Shown here one piece after another: positions 1 through 10,833 of a stretch of 64,000 nucleotides of DNA. Under the pieces are notes generated by a model that was not told the origin of the DNA, ran no database searches, and saw only the letters and a list, made by a program, of their open reading frames with translations. This DNA is from a virus. The stretch covers positions 124,001 to 188,000 of the IMG/VR virus record IMGVR_UViG_3300045125_000071; one strand, written 5' to 3'. The translations under genes were made by a program, and so were the position numbers. Position 1 is the stretch's first letter; each line of letters begins with the position of its first letter.

Positions 1-422
1 TTTGTTTCAGCTGCAACAGCAAATTGTCTACTTTTAGCTTTGTTTTTTTCTATTATTTTTATTATATCATCACCATTCAATACTGTTTTAGAATCCATTA
101 TTTCCTTAACAGCTAGCATTTTTGACGCTTCTTTTGTTTTTGGACCAACAGAAATACCTTTACCTAAAAATCCTGCTCTAATATCTGCATTAATAGCTGA
201 TTTTAATTCTTTTTCTAACAAAGAGAACTCTTTACCTAATGCTGCATTTATAGCTTTTTCAGTTGTTATGAATTCTCTCGCTAACAATGAAATTTTAGCA
301 TCTCTACTTAATGTTTTTAATTCTCTAGCAACTTTACTAATATCAACCTCACTCACCTCAAATTTTGATTCATTGATAAAATCACTAATTGTTTTTTTTG
401 GAATGGTTATATCTTTTTTCAT
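1..422 (-). CDS. Hypothetical protein, 3' end outside window
   Basis: An open frame runs from an ATG at 422 to the window edge without a stop, giving at least 140 residues starting MKKDITIPKKTISDF. It is rich in Lys, Ala, Glu and Leu and looks helical. It lies on the same strand and 20 bases downstream of the next gene. I do not recognise a family. An opposite-strand frame over the same bases is judged a shadow. Confidence 0.7.
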   Translation of the reverse strand, partial: MKKDITIPKKTISDFINESKFEVSEVDISKVARELKTLSRDAKISLLAREFITTEKAINAALGKEFSLLEKELKSAINADIRAGFLGKGISVGPKTKEASKMLAVKEIMDSKTVLNGDDIIKIIEKNKAKSRQFAVAAET

Positions 423-442
423 ATTAAATTTTTTATTTTTTT

Positions 443-847
443 TTAATCAAATGGGTCTTTACCACCATAATATTGGCGTATATTACTTAAAGTTTCTAAA
501 TTTTTTCGTTGTGTTTTATTTAATCCTGTTTTGTATGTTGCATATGTATCCACACCTTTTTCAAAACCATACAAAACACCACTAGTTGATGCACCAGCTT
601 TTAAAGCTGCTGGTGATTTCTTGCCTAATAATGATTCCAAAGATGATACAAACCTTTTCATTATTGATGAAAACCAGTCTAATGCTTGTGAAATAAAGCT
701 GGCACCTTTAGGAAAAGTTTTTGCCATTGCTGATTTTGCCTGAGTTAAAAATTTAGGAACTTTACTTGCACCAGAAATCATAGATTTTATTAAACTAGCT
801 AATTTAGGATTTTTACTTACTGCTACCTGTGCTTGTACTGGACTCAT
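443..847 (-). CDS. Hypothetical Ala/Ser/Lys-rich protein
   Basis: 134 residues starting MSPVQAQVAVSKNP. It is rich in Ala, Ser and Lys with amphipathic helices in the first half. The start overlaps the stop of the upstream micro-gene (ATGA), so translation is probably coupled. Function unknown; a virion or accessory role is only inferred from the region. Confidence 0.75.
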   Translation of the reverse strand: MSPVQAQVAVSKNPKLASLIKSMISGASKVPKFLTQAKSAMAKTFPKGASFISQALDWFSSIMKRFVSSLESLLGKKSPAALKAGASTSGVLYGFEKGVDTYATYKTGLNKTQRKNLETLSNIRQYYGGKDPFD

Positions 848-948
848 TTTTTTAGCGGTAATAAAGACGCTCTAGCGTTTTTTGCTAATACGCCAGTTGT
901 GACTAAACCTAAAATATCAGTACCTAAATCAAAAAAATGCCCTAGCAT
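844..948 (-). CDS. Small membrane protein, 34 aa
   Basis: A 34-residue frame, MLGHFFDLGTDILGLVTTGV and then a basic tail, with one hydrophobic segment around residues 11-22. It starts inside the end of the 116-aa gene upstream and its TGA overlaps the ATG of the next gene. These overlaps on both sides are the main reason to accept it. Holin-like size, but no function can be assigned. Confidence 0.6.
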   Translation of the reverse strand: MLGHFFDLGTDILGLVTTGVLAKNARASLLPLKK

Positions 949-1292
949 AGAATCATTTTTTCATTTTCTGGCCAATCATTAGAAGTAATCTGATATATAT
1001 CTAATGCGGTTATTATTGCCCATGGTATCCAATGAAATGCTAAACCAACACCCGTGGCAATTAAAATTGCGTCAGCAATCATAACAACTGTGCTATACAT
1101 AGCTTCTTTTAATTTTCTGAAAACCCAACGTACACCCTTTGCTAAGGAAACTAAAATTTCTTTCCACTCACCTTTTGAGATTACAACACCAAATTCTTTT
1201 AATCCTTCCCAACCTTCTATAAACGCATCTTTTACACCCTTCCCAGCATCAGCTAATTTTTCACCAAACCACGTATCTTGAAAAAATTCCAT
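942..1292 (-). CDS. Hypothetical membrane-associated protein
   Basis: 116 residues. The first half is amphipathic and basic; a hydrophobic stretch at about residues 66-97 (VVMIADAILIATGVGLAFHW) looks like one or two membrane segments. It overlaps the upstream gene by about 40 bases and the small downstream gene by a few bases. No family recognised. Confidence 0.7.
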   Translation of the reverse strand: MEFFQDTWFGEKLADAGKGVKDAFIEGWEGLKEFGVVISKGEWKEILVSLAKGVRWVFRKLKEAMYSTVVMIADAILIATGVGLAFHWIPWAIITALDIYQITSNDWPENEKMILC

Positions 1293-1614
1293 TCTAATAA
1301 TATATTTCTTAGACCATGTAAATTTTGCTTTTCTTCAAATATTGGTAATTTTAAAATATTTTCTTTAATATTTTGATATTCTTTATTATTTTCTAACGAT
1401 ATGTTATTAAATATTGTTTTGAAGATATCAATTGAATCCCATAAGTTACCCAAACTACGTTGTTCTTTTATATCAAATACATCATCTTGTAGAATGAAAT
1501 ATCTACCATCAACGGTTGTACATAATTCAAAAATGTAATTTCTTTTGTTTTTTAAATTATACAATCCCTTAATTCTATTTTTTCGGATTCGTTTAAGTTA
1601 AACGGTGTATACAT
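1253..1614 (-). CDS. Hypothetical protein (frameshifted near start)
   Basis: A 103-residue open frame begins at 1564, but an upstream ATG at 1614 (MYTPFNLNESEKIELR) joins it if one base is added in the G run near 1565. The joined protein would be about 120 residues. It contains aromatic and acidic patches and no motif I recognise. The upstream Nudix gene ends about 30 bases before this start. Confidence 0.6.
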
Positions 1615-1644
1615 TTTTCTAGTTTACAATATATAAATATACAA

Positions 1645-2317
1645 TTATAGTAAAGTGTTCCCCTTTCCTCTTTTAAAGATTGTCCAACAACATCTTTCCA
1701 TTTTGTAACAGCAATTTGATTTGCAGGACCTCTTGTAACACCGCTTTCCCATTTTGTTACTTGTGGGTATCCAGTACCACCGCCTTGTGTTGGTGTTGTT
1801 GATGCAGCAGCTGCGGCATCCTGTTCTTTCATTTCTTTTTTATTATTATAATAATTCAATATAAAATCATTTCCATACCCAGTACTAGATATTTCTTCTA
1901 TTGAAACTTCAATTGGTTCAATATTATTTTTTTCTCTTTATAATCTTCTAATTTTTCGGCACCAAAACCCTCAAAATATACTATAGGTTTACCATTAACC
2001 ATTTTAGATGCAATAATTTTACTTATTTTAGACACCCCCCAACCCTCTTCCTGGGATTCTCTATATGCAGCATCTATTGGTTTTTCATTTTTTTCCACCT
2101 TACCACCAGGTAAACCAATTTTCTTATTTTCAGATTTTTCATAGGGTCTAGTTGTTGCAGCAATTTTATTGTTTGGTAATTTAATAACCACAAACGCAGC
2201 AAACGCATTATCCTCCTCTTCTTCAGATAATTCTCTATAACCTTTACCTTCTTCTATAATTAATTTGTCAATTAATCTGCGTATTTGTTCTTCCTTGACA
2301 ACAACTATTTTATTCAT
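1645..2317 (-). CDS. Nudix hydrolase with N-terminal targeting-like module (frameshifted)
   Basis: The start MNKIVVVKEEQIRRLIDKLI is preferred over two upstream ATGs because it carries the N-terminal module shared by other genes in this window and overlaps the stop of the preceding gene. A Nudix box follows: GLPGGKVEKNE then REsqEEgWG, close to the GX5EX7REUXEEXGU pattern, although the last part is degenerate. Nudix enzymes hydrolyse nucleoside diphosphates linked to another group. After about residue 138 the frame shifts in an A run near 1918. Reading on gives a tail with Ala-rich and TPTQGGGTGYP sequence and a WKDVVGQSLKEERG end at about 1645. The join is inferred. Confidence 0.65.
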
Positions 2318-2682
2318 CTTCGTCATATATTGAATTATCTTTTTTGGCATACATTTTTATGTATTGTCCCGTTTTGCATTTGCTTCGTCTTCAATTTCAT
2401 ACCCAATATCTGGCGGTCTTACTTTTAATCTACCATCTTCCCATTGTTTATGGTGAACAAGTTCATGTGCAAGACTACGCATAACGTCAACTAACGCCCT
2501 ATTTTTACCGTTTATTTTGATTATCTTATTCTCCTTAGTATAATCGTAATTAGCGGTTGTTTTAAGCTCCTTTCTACCATTCTGTATCGAAATAGTTGGT
2601 ATGTTTTCAATTTGTAATTCTTTTTTTACAAATTTAGCAAAATCATTTAACGTATTTTTCTTTTTTCTGATAAAAAACTCAT
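2310..2682 (-). CDS. HExxH metallopeptidase-like protein (frameshifted)
   Basis: The core SLAHELVHHKQWEDGR contains the zinc-binding HExxH motif. Downstream, IEDEANA could supply the third ligand. The listed end (RDNT) is probably a one-base shift. In the other frame the protein continues KTGQYIKMYAKKDNSIYDE and stops inside the start of the Nudix gene, as such phage peptidase-like proteins usually end. The start may be the ATG at 2682 if an A is lost in the run near 2660; otherwise an in-frame ATG at 2722. Substrate unknown. Confidence 0.65.
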
Positions 2683-2693
2683 AATAATAAATA

Positions 2694-2939
2694 TTATAAA
2701 AATTCTTCTTTTGGCGGTTCATTATGTTTATAAAACTCGATTAATAATTCAGAAACAAAATCTTCATCAATATCCTCCATATCTTTTTTGGTTATTATTG
2801 TTGGAGAATTTAATTCAATGTCTCTAAATAATAATTCATCTAACCTATAAGTATTTTCGGCATCACCCATAAAAGAAAATTCAACCTGGAGCGTTTGGGT
2901 TTTATCGTTGTAATAAAAGTTATGTATAATCATATTCAA
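2694..2939 (-). CDS. Hypothetical protein, 81 aa
   Basis: Starts MNMIIHNFYYNDKTQTLQVE, a short beta-rich acidic protein. It sits directly upstream of the HExxH protein. No family recognised. Confidence 0.6.
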   Translation of the reverse strand: MNMIIHNFYYNDKTQTLQVEFSFMGDAENTYRLDELLFRDIELNSPTIITKKDMEDIDEDFVSELLIEFYKHNEPPKEEFL

Positions 2940-3017
2940 GTACTGATAATTATATTCATTTTTATCAAAATTTTATATTATATATGAAATTGATAAAATT
3001 TATTATAATTAATTAAT

Positions 3018-3342
3018 ATGGACTGGTATATTATTGAATATTTGTATCCCGAATCTTATAAATTGTTTATAAAAACAATGTATCCAAATACTGGATTAAT
3101 TAGTTTATCAGTATTAAAAAATTTTGATTTAAAAAAGTTGTACAGTTTTTTTGATAAACAAGAAATTTATCTTATATTAGAATTAAATAACACAAACCAG
3201 TGGAATTATATAATAAAAAAATGACACTTTTTTAAGTTCAAATTCATTAACCAGAAGTACAAGAGATGAAATTGAATCTGATGGTTTTATGCAATGTTTT
3301 AAATTTTTAGAAGTTGTTATAAATAATAAACAAAAAGTATGA
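3018..3342 (+). CDS. Hypothetical protein (frameshifted)
   Basis: The frame from 3018 (MDWYIIEYLYPESY) stops at 3224 in an A7 run. Reading in the neighbouring frame continues NDTFLSSNSLTRSTRDEIE and ends at 3342, overlapping the ATG of the next gene. The joined product is about 107 residues. Unknown function; it is one of a pair of small plus-strand genes. Confidence 0.5.
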
Positions 3343-3636
3343 AAGATTATTACACATTTGATTTTTATTTTGATTATTTATTACAAGCAATAAAAACTAT
3401 TACACACAAATAATAATACCGAATTTGAAATTAACACTGTTTATGAGTGGGTATTAATTATTGAAGATAAAACGCTTTTACGTTATAAAAACAGAAACTC
3501 AATAATATCTTATAGTAATGATTTAGAATTATTTATTGAATTAATTGATTATTTAATATCATTATTTGAAAAATCTGAGGAATATGAAAAATGTGAAAGG
3601 CTGCTAAATAGAAAAATTGAATGTAAACTTATTTAA
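3339..3636 (+). CDS. Hypothetical protein (frameshifted)
   Basis: Starts MKDYYTFDFYFDYLLQ at 3339, overlapping the stop of the preceding gene. The first frame ends near 3411. The next frame continues NNNTEFEINTVYEWVLIIED and stops at 3636. The joined product has about 98 residues, acidic and aromatic. Function unknown. Confidence 0.45.
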
Positions 3637-3641
3637 TATTT

Positions 3642-3866
3642 TTACTTAACTGTTTGGTAAAAAATATAAGACAACCAAAAACAACCTGAAATTGAATAAA
3701 AAATAATATCTGCACCCCAGTATGAGCCAGTGATTTCCATCATTAATTTGAACAATGCGTCGTAACCAAATGGGAGAAAAAACATCGCTAACATAAGTGA
3801 TATATCTCTGTAGAATTCCAACCTTTTCGCTTTGTCTTTCAAAGATTTTAATTTGTTTATCGCCAT
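3642..3866 (-). CDS. Two-helix membrane protein, YrhK-like
   Basis: 74 residues: a basic N-terminus (MAINKLKSLKDKAKRLE), then two hydrophobic segments at about residues 22-43 and 50-70 separated by a short turn. The pattern resembles the YrhK-like family of two-helix membrane proteins, but the match is from memory and weak. Confidence 0.55.
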   Translation of the reverse strand: MAINKLKSLKDKAKRLEFYRDISLMLAMFFLPFGYDALFKLMMEITGSYWGADIIFYSISGCFWLSYIFYQTVK

Positions 3867-3893
3867 CGTCCATATTAAGGTTAATTATGCCGT

Positions 3894-4106
3894 TTATTGT
3901 TCATTAAAAACATTTCTTACATAATGCATGTCTCCATTGTGCTTAACCCAAATCTTACAATTTTCGTGATTACAATTAATATCACTACATAATTTTGTTA
4001 AATGAATATTGTCACAATATGTTTTTGCATCAATTATTTCATCATCAAATTCCTCCTCAATTAAATTCAAAGGACTACCATTATAATATCTTACTTTTCT
4101 TATCAT
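3894..4106 (-). CDS. Hypothetical Cys-containing protein, 70 aa
   Basis: Starts MIRKVRYYNGSPLNLIEEEF. A middle segment with CSDINCNHENC could bind a metal. The ATG overlaps the TGA of a truncated glycosyltransferase tail upstream, showing it once followed a glycosyltransferase gene. Unknown function. Confidence 0.6.
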   Translation of the reverse strand: MIRKVRYYNGSPLNLIEEEFDDEIIDAKTYCDNIHLTKLCSDINCNHENCKIWVKHNGDMHYVRNVFNEQ

Positions 4107-4227
4107 GATTCTTTTCTTTCTTTTTTCGGGTAAAATTCAAACCTGTTATGTTCTGTTGGTGTCGCTAATAAAATACCAGGTTTAATTTTATCTTTTAAAG
4201 TTTCTTGATAAATATAATGTTTTAACT
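4103..4227 (-). pseudogene. Orphan C-terminal tail of a glycosyltransferase
   Basis: The minus strand encodes LKHYIYQETLKDKIKPGILL then ATPTEHNRFEFYPKK and a stop. The same tail occurs at 4480-4600 at the end of the large glycosyltransferase (LYPGILLMTPTEHNRF). It has no start and is cut off at 4227, where an endonuclease fragment begins on the other strand. It is a remnant left by recombination or endonuclease invasion. Confidence 0.6.
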
Positions 4228-4510
4228 AAAAAATAATAAAAGTATTAGAACACTTGAATTAATTGGATGCAGTTATGATGAATTAATTAAATTCATTGAA
4301 AATAAATTTATTGATAGTATGAATTGGAATAATTACGGTTATTATGGTTGGCATATTGACCACATCAAACCATTATCTTCAGCAAAAAATGAATTTGAAT
4401 TAATTAAATTATTTCATTATACTAATTTACAACCTTTATGGTGGAAAGATAATCTAAGTAAAAATGGTAAATACATTCCTCAACATTCTTTTCTTAATTC
4501 ATTAGAATAA
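4226..4510 (+). pseudogene. HNH endonuclease, C-terminal fragment
   Basis: An open frame without a proper start encodes LIGCSYDELIKFIENKF, NWNNYGYYGWHIDHIKPL and FHYTNLQPLWWKDN. These are hallmarks of the C-terminal half of phage HNH homing endonucleases, with the DH and N of the HNH motif visible. The N-terminal half is absent. It lies antisense between two copies of the same glycosyltransferase tail, so it marks an invasion or recombination point. Confidence 0.7.
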
Positions 4511-6849
4511 TGGTCAAATCTATTGTGTTCTGTTGGGGTCATAAGTAATATTCCAGGGTATAATTCATTTTTTTTAACAAGTTGATACATAAAACTCATT
4601 AACGTCTGTTCAAATGGTGATTGGAATTTTGTATTTATAAACATTTTTTTATTACCTATTCTACTAACTATTTGTGGCCAATTACAATAGTACACCTCAC
4701 CCGTAGCGTATGGTACATTTTTATATGATAATATTTTATTAAAATTTGTTTTTTGGGGCGTTTGAGTCTAAACCAAATTTTGGTAAATCATAATTATTTG
4801 GCCAAAAAGTTGTTCTAATATTTTGTGGTACATTATACCATGCCCATTGAGTTCCATTATCACCATAAAATTCGGAATAATTTAATTTTAAAAAATCAAA
4901 ATTTTCTATTTGCATAATCTCCAAAGATATTTTATATAAATTATTAATATATCTTCTAAAACCATTTCTACAAATTGAGTCTTTTTCTGGATAAAAAAAC
5001 ATATCATCCTCAAAGAAATAATAATAATCTAAATTTGTTTCATTTTGAAAATGTTCAGCTATAAATTGTCTACCACCAGATATACCTATATTGTCTTTTT
5101 TTATATGTTCAAATCCATATTGTTCACATAATTCTTCATATTTTGAAGTTGTTGATAAATCTGTTGAATTATTAAGCAAATATTTTTTCGGTTTTTCTAT
5201 ATAATTTTTATCATATTCTAACATCGATTCTATCAACACTTCAAATTGTTTTGGACTATTAAATGTTATTACATATAAACCAACATTATTAATGTCTAAA
5301 TTATTTTGAATTTTTATATTTTCAGATTTTTCCCGTTTTACTGTTAAATTATCGTTTTTTAAATTTTCAAAAAAGGTACCTAATAAACCATTATATTCAA
5401 TTTCATAATATTGAATTAATTCTGGGTATTTATATGTCATGATAGTGAATATACTTTCTTCAGTACCCATATAACCTTCATTTAGGCTATCATATAACAA
5501 AGTATAATAAATGTTATTTATTTCACCTATAACATCTTTTGGTCCACCAAATATCCCACCACGAGCAACTTTATTTACTTCAGCATCCGCATAGTTACAA
5601 ATTGCATTATATTCAAAACCGTGAATTTCTGTTTTACCATCATAAGGAAAACAAACAAATGAAAAATCATCAAAATATTTTTCTAATTTTTGTATAACCC
5701 TATCTTGCCAAAAATAACCTTCATGTACAGTATTCGTCAAACCACCGTCAACCCAAATCAAATGTGTTGAATCAAATTTATCCATTATTTTAGCATCATT
5801 CAATAAAAACATTTTAGACATTACAATCGGATTGTACATTTCCAATTTTGCTTGCGTACTATCTTTTAACCATTCAGCTTGATTATACCATTCAGGTTTA
5901 TTTCTAATTTCTTGTATTTTATTAAAAATATCAAAATTATTTTTGAACCAATCTAATTCTTTTATTATTATTTGCGTGTTTTCAAATTTTCTTCTATTTT
6001 CAACAAAATCTTTATATTTTGATTCTATAAAAATAATCATATTATCTTCTGTTTTTAGAAGTTTTTCTAGATTAATTAGATAATGTTCAAAACCTCTATT
6101 CCATCCTTCAGATAATTCATTTCTTTTTATATCCCATATTCCAGTAACTATTGTTACATTTTTTCTTACGTTATTATTTGATTTTTTAAATAATGTTTCA
6201 TGCAAATCGTTTCTTAATCCAACGATATCTTGACCATTAATTTCATAGATATATTTGTTATCCATGAATATTTTTTTAATGTCTTCTTGCTCTTCAATAT
6301 TTAAATTTATCCATTCGAGTCTTATAACCGATGGTTTATATTTTTCTAAATCAATTTGTTTAAATATTTTATAATCATGACCTTCCGCGTCAATTTTAAC
6401 AACATCAAAGTTTTCAATGTTGTGTTTTTTTAACACGGTTTCAAATCTTAAACAATTAACTTGTACTATTTTACCATACTTGTTAACAGTATCCTTATCA
6501 CCTTCACTTCCTAATCCGTTTTTTGGTGGATATACGGCACTCATACCGTAAAAACAACTATGTACAACTCCATTATCTATAACATCCCTATCAATTGTTA
6601 ACATATCTATCGTACCATCATAATCTGATATTGCACAATTTTCAAAAAATTTGAACCGCCTATGTTATTTTTTAATTTTTCAAAAAGATATGGTATTGGT
6701 TCGACATACAAACCAATAAAATTATACATATTTGTATAGCCAATCATCTCATCAAACATGACACCATCCATAGCGCCGATATTGATAACAAAAACATTCT
6801 TTTGTTTCTTTCCTATATAATGAAGAGCCTTATCAAAAAAATTACTCAT
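4480..6849 (-). CDS. FkbM methyltransferase - HtrL/WlaTC-like - GT2 fusion protein (frameshifted)
   Basis: Three open pieces join into about 790 residues. Residues 1-150 are an FkbM-type methyltransferase: SAM-binding INIGAMDGVMFDE, then FDVVKIDAEGHDYKIF. Residues about 190-430 resemble the HtrL/YibB (WlaTC) glycosyltransferase family (VTIVTGIWDIKRNELSEGWN, WVDGGLTNTV). The last third is a GT-A-like domain with FFEDDMFF (DxD-like) and the tail PGILLMTPTEHNR. Shifts are near 6640 and near 4745, in A/T runs. Three sugar-modifying domains on one chain suggest a multi-step glycan builder for virion or host surface. First gene piece read: MSNFFDKALHYIGKK at 6849. Confidence 0.7.
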
Positions 6850-7460
6850 TTAATTTTTTATTTTACAAACCCAAACAATTTTATCAAAAGAATCTTTTTC
6901 AATTGATTCCAAATTATATTGTTCACAAACATCTTTTATATCATCATCTTTTATTTCACACCAATTCCAGATTTTATCATAGTAGTTATCTTCAAAATTT
7001 TGTAAATCACTACAATAATCATGCGCCATTATAATATCACCTGGTTTTAAATATTCAGACAATTGATTGAATTCTTTTACTTTATTTCCACCATCACAAA
7101 TGATTAATGTTTTACCATCATTTTGTATGTATGGAACAATGTAATCTTTTTTATCAAAATATAATCATTACCTTGACCAAATAAATTCTCACTTGAAATT
7201 TCTAAATTCTGCATTTCATTAAGTTTATCGTGAAATGAATTATGGTTTATATCATAAGATTTAATGATAGTGTCATATAAACCCAATTCATTTAAAGTAT
7301 CTCTTAAAAAATGTGTAAATCCGCCAGCACCAGTACCAATTTCTAGAATTCTATTTGGTTTATATTTTTCTAAAAAATACGTAAATACTTGAACGAAATC
7401 TTCATGTTGTTGTAACATTGTTCCTTTATATACTGATATACCAGTAATTGGTTTTTTCAT
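6850..7460 (-). CDS. CmcI-like class I SAM methyltransferase (frameshifted)
   Basis: The N-terminal piece has the SAM motif ILEIGTGAGGFTHFL. After a one-base shift in an A run near 7150 the chain continues DYIVPYIQNDGKTLIICDGG and KPGDIIMAHDYCSD. The order (early GxGxGG-like loop, later DGG and DI-MAHDY) fits the cephalosporin-hydroxylase/rhamnosyl O-methyltransferase family. It ends one base from the start of the FkbM fusion gene and starts three bases after the gene upstream, so it belongs to the glycan island operon. The substrate is probably a sugar, by context. Confidence 0.7.
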
Positions 7461-7463
7461 ACT

Positions 7464-8307
7464 TTAATTATTTAGTTTTTCAAAAATATTATAAAAATAA
7501 ATTTCATCTTGAAAGTTATATTTTGCCATATCACTATCTTCATGATGCCATGTTGTAAAAAATTGCGGGTTAAAAATTTCCGTGTGCCTATCGTACAATA
7601 ATGTTAATAAATGTTCTTCTCTATCAAGACCACCAAATTGAACCATTTCATTTATAGCATTTTCATAATTTAGTAAAAAAATTTTTAATAATTCAACATC
7701 GCCACCAAATAAACCGCCAATAACATGTGAAGTTATATTTTTTGGGTTGGTCAAATAAAAATTTGGATTAGGTGATGAATCCATAATATGTTTTTCTTGT
7801 GTTGCAACTATAATCACTATTTTATCTAAACTATTCAACCCACTAACTAATTTAGGATTAAATAATGTACAATTAAAATATGAATTAAATCCTACACCAT
7901 CTATATATTTGTTTGGGAATAAACCACCATATGATAAACCGCAATCAATCCAATATATATAATCATAATTTTCATGTAAATGATTTTTCATCCAGATAAA
8001 TTTTCCATGCATCACTTCATTGCACCTATCTGTTTTAACATTATTCATTTTTTCTTGAAAATAATTATGATACGGGTGTTTAAATAAATCATATTCAATA
8101 AATCTTATTAATTGATTTGAATTTTGTGATATAAATTTTTCTTGTAAATTATTTATTTCACTTGGACTGGTATAAATTACAAAATCGGCTTCGGTTTTCA
8201 ATAATGTTTTTAAGGAATTAAAATAATGGTGGTATCTACCAGTTCTACCACCTAATTTCGTGTTATCTAACCCATCATAAAAACAAGTAACAAATAATGT
8301 TTTTCAT
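7464..8307 (-). CDS. HtrL/WlaTC-like glycosyltransferase (frameshifted near start)
   Basis: The main frame carries FIWMKNHLHENYDYIYWIDC and HVIGGLFGGDVELLK, similar to the middle domain of the FkbM fusion protein downstream (YWIDCGL versus IWVDGGL). The real start is probably ATG 8307 (M-K-TLFVTCFYDGLDNTKLGG), joined by removing one A near 8303. Family members use a nucleotide sugar to modify surface polysaccharides. Confidence 0.65.
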
Positions 8308-8949
8308 AATATTATTTTTAAAAAATACATGATTAATTGGTTTATCAAAATTATCTTCTGGCCACAACCACCTACATAATAATCGTTTATCGGTTCAACA
8401 GGAAAACTATTAATATATTTTGAGCAATGTATTAATATTGAATCTTCAAAAATTGGTTTTAATTTGGTTCTTAAAAATTGTTGGTCGGAATCGTACCCCC
8501 ATTTATCCCAACCGTCCATTAATTTTTTTATAACAACCTTATCATTTTTTTAATCCCCACATACCACCCATTATATCAAAGTGTGAAATATTGTCTCTAA
8601 TAGAGTGCAATAACATGTCTGATTCTATAAATAAATCAACACATTTCTTTTCTCTATATGATAACCTAGCATCCGCATCCCTAACAATCATGATTTCCAC
8701 ATCGTCATCATCTATAGCTAAAAACCTCCACATCATTTGAAATATATCTTTACGATTTTCCATATTAATCAATTCAACATTATCATAAGTTTCTAAAATT
8801 GATATAGTATTTGATGATACCGAATCGTCATAATATACCCTACAAATCCAATCTGGGTATATTATTTTTGCCAACTCAATATTACAAATCATTCCTTTGG
8901 AATATCTTAAATCAGAACCATAAAGAGAAAATGATATTATTTTTTTCAT
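8304..8949 (-). CDS. Putative glycosyltransferase (frameshifted)
   Basis: Piece one (MKKIISFSLYGSDLRYSKGM) has MIVRDADARLSYREK, a DxD-type metal/sugar-nucleotide site, and HFDIMGGMWG. A shift at about 8541 leads to LMDGWDKWGYDSDQQFLRTK, which completes the protein. Similar proteins occur in glycan loci of phages and bacteria. It overlaps neighbouring genes by four bases at both ends. Confidence 0.6.
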
Positions 8950-9900
8950 AATAAATTTTTATGGTATGTGTCAAAAATTTCTAATAACATATTTTCAGAA
9001 TTATATGGGTCTACAGGTTTATGGTGTATATTATTTAATATACCATATGAAATAAAATTACTAATCCAACAATAATTATTAAATAGATATATTTTTTTAC
9101 TAAATGAAAATAAAATAAATTCTATTAGACAATATTCCCAATAATCATTATCGTTATAGTCTCTATTAACTGTTTTTTTATAATCTTCATCTAATAATAT
9201 AAAATTGTTATACATTTTTTTTAATGTATTTTTTATTTCAATATTATTTGAAAAAACTAAAATTTTATTTTCATTTTTTGCAATTTTTTTGATGTGTGTT
9301 AAAGCATCATCAGTAAATTCAATATAACCTTTAAATATATAATCTCTAACCGCAAAAGGTGTTTTATTGTTATTCAAAATATTATCATTAAAATAATCTG
9401 CAATATCATCCAAATCCCTAAAATGCATGATACTAAAACTATCTAATTCATATTTTATTTTTATATTTTTTACTTTTTCAATTATTGAATTTGAAAATTT
9501 TGGGTAATCATCATATTTTTCTATTGTTTGATTACCAAGTCTAGATAAGTTTATATATGGGAAATCTAAATCATCGTTAAAATTAGTTGGAGCAAAAACA
9601 TCATAACAATGCATACCAGTTATCCATTCATTTATTGGAAAAATTAGTTTATAATCACCTAATGATTCACAAGACTGTGCAACATTTGTAATTATAATAT
9701 CATCAAAATAATTGTAATATTTTTTTCAAATAGATTTATAAAATCAATCTCTCTTTTAGAATTAAAAATTAATATTATATTATAATTTTTTCTTTTAATT
9801 GTTTTGATAAAAAATAAATTTCACAAAAATAGGTATAAAAATCTCCAATACCCGAAGTAAAATTTATTTGTATATAAATCAAATTATTGTTCCCATTCAT
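8946..9900 (-). CDS. Fucosyltransferase-like protein (frameshifted)
   Basis: Start ATG 9900 (MNGNNNLIYIQINFTSGIGD) overlaps the end of the upstream gene; two shifts in A/T runs near 9790 and 9725 lead into the long frame from MHCYDVFAPTNF. SIMHFRDLDDI, then KILVFSNNIE and a SNFISYG-like end, resemble GT11-type fucosyltransferases (R of the HxRxxD-like site). The assignment is tentative; the operon context supports a glycan role. Confidence 0.5.
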
Positions 9901-10827
9901 CCAAACCTAAAAGTTTATATGTTAAATTTATACTACCATTTAGGGATAGATAATCATCATAATATTTCCTGGCGTTTTTTGATATAAAATTTAAAAAATC
10001 AATATCATCTTTAACTTCCAAAAATTTATCGGTAATCATTTTTGCGTGAGATGCATTACCTAATCTATCTATTATTAAATCCGTAGGTTTTTCTATTGAA
10101 ATGTAATGAAAATTTGGAATTAACGGTATTGCCATTTTGTTGATATATTCAAATCTTATGATTGGAACACCTAAACCAAAATTTTCAACATCCCTATAAC
10201 AAAATTCACCTCTCCCTGATATTGATAATGCTACTTTATATTTTATTAAATCTCTAGCATATGCATCAAAATTACCCATAGGAAGACCGCCTTCAAAAAA
10301 TTCACTATTAAAATATGAAAGTATTTTTCTATCTTCTATGGATGTACCTCTAAAATAAAATTTATCTATAAAATTTGATATGTTATTTCTTTCACTATAG
10401 ATTGAATCTATATCGTATAAATTAGATGGAAAATAAATCCATGGTGAATATTTTGATAAATTATCTTGACCAACATGTCTAATCAATTTATTTTCATCAA
10501 ATTGTGAAAAGATAATTTTTTTGCAAAGCGGATTAGGATGGTGATTTAAAATAGCGCCTGTCAAATCGTCAGAAACAGATAAAACAACAAATTCAGAAGT
10601 CTCTTTATTTTCTATAATCATTTCACACTCTAGCATAAATGACTTAGTAATATCATTCAATAATTCAACAGGATAATATGAAATGTTTGCTTTATCGTAA
10701 TAAACATCTTCTATTACATCAAATTTTTGTTTTAAATGTTCTATAAAATTTTTAAAAAAATATTATAATATCTATAATTCCAGGAATGTTCATTTTGGGG
10801 TGTATGTATTATAATTTTAGTCATCAT
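9884..10827 (-). CDS. Putative glycosyltransferase, GT-B-like (frameshifted)
   Basis: Begins MMTKIIIHTPQNEHSWNYRY and is joined by a shift near 10750 to a 258-residue frame. Motifs are VALSISGRGEFCYRDVENFG and GVPIIRFEY, typical of the donor half of exostosin-type/GT-B enzymes where a conserved Glu follows 'G-P'. It is part of the glycan operon. Substrate unknown. Confidence 0.5.
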
Positions 10828-10833
10828 TTATAA

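Noticed and set aside
40-585. Plus-strand 181-codon open frame
   Set aside because: It lies antisense to two consecutive minus-strand genes whose ends and overlaps make sense, and its protein is a low-complexity Phe/Ser/Asn mix.
4319-4510. A complete small HNH protein of 63 residues
   Set aside because: The frame is open upstream of this ATG and encodes the conserved block before it, so the ATG is internal and the gene is truncated.
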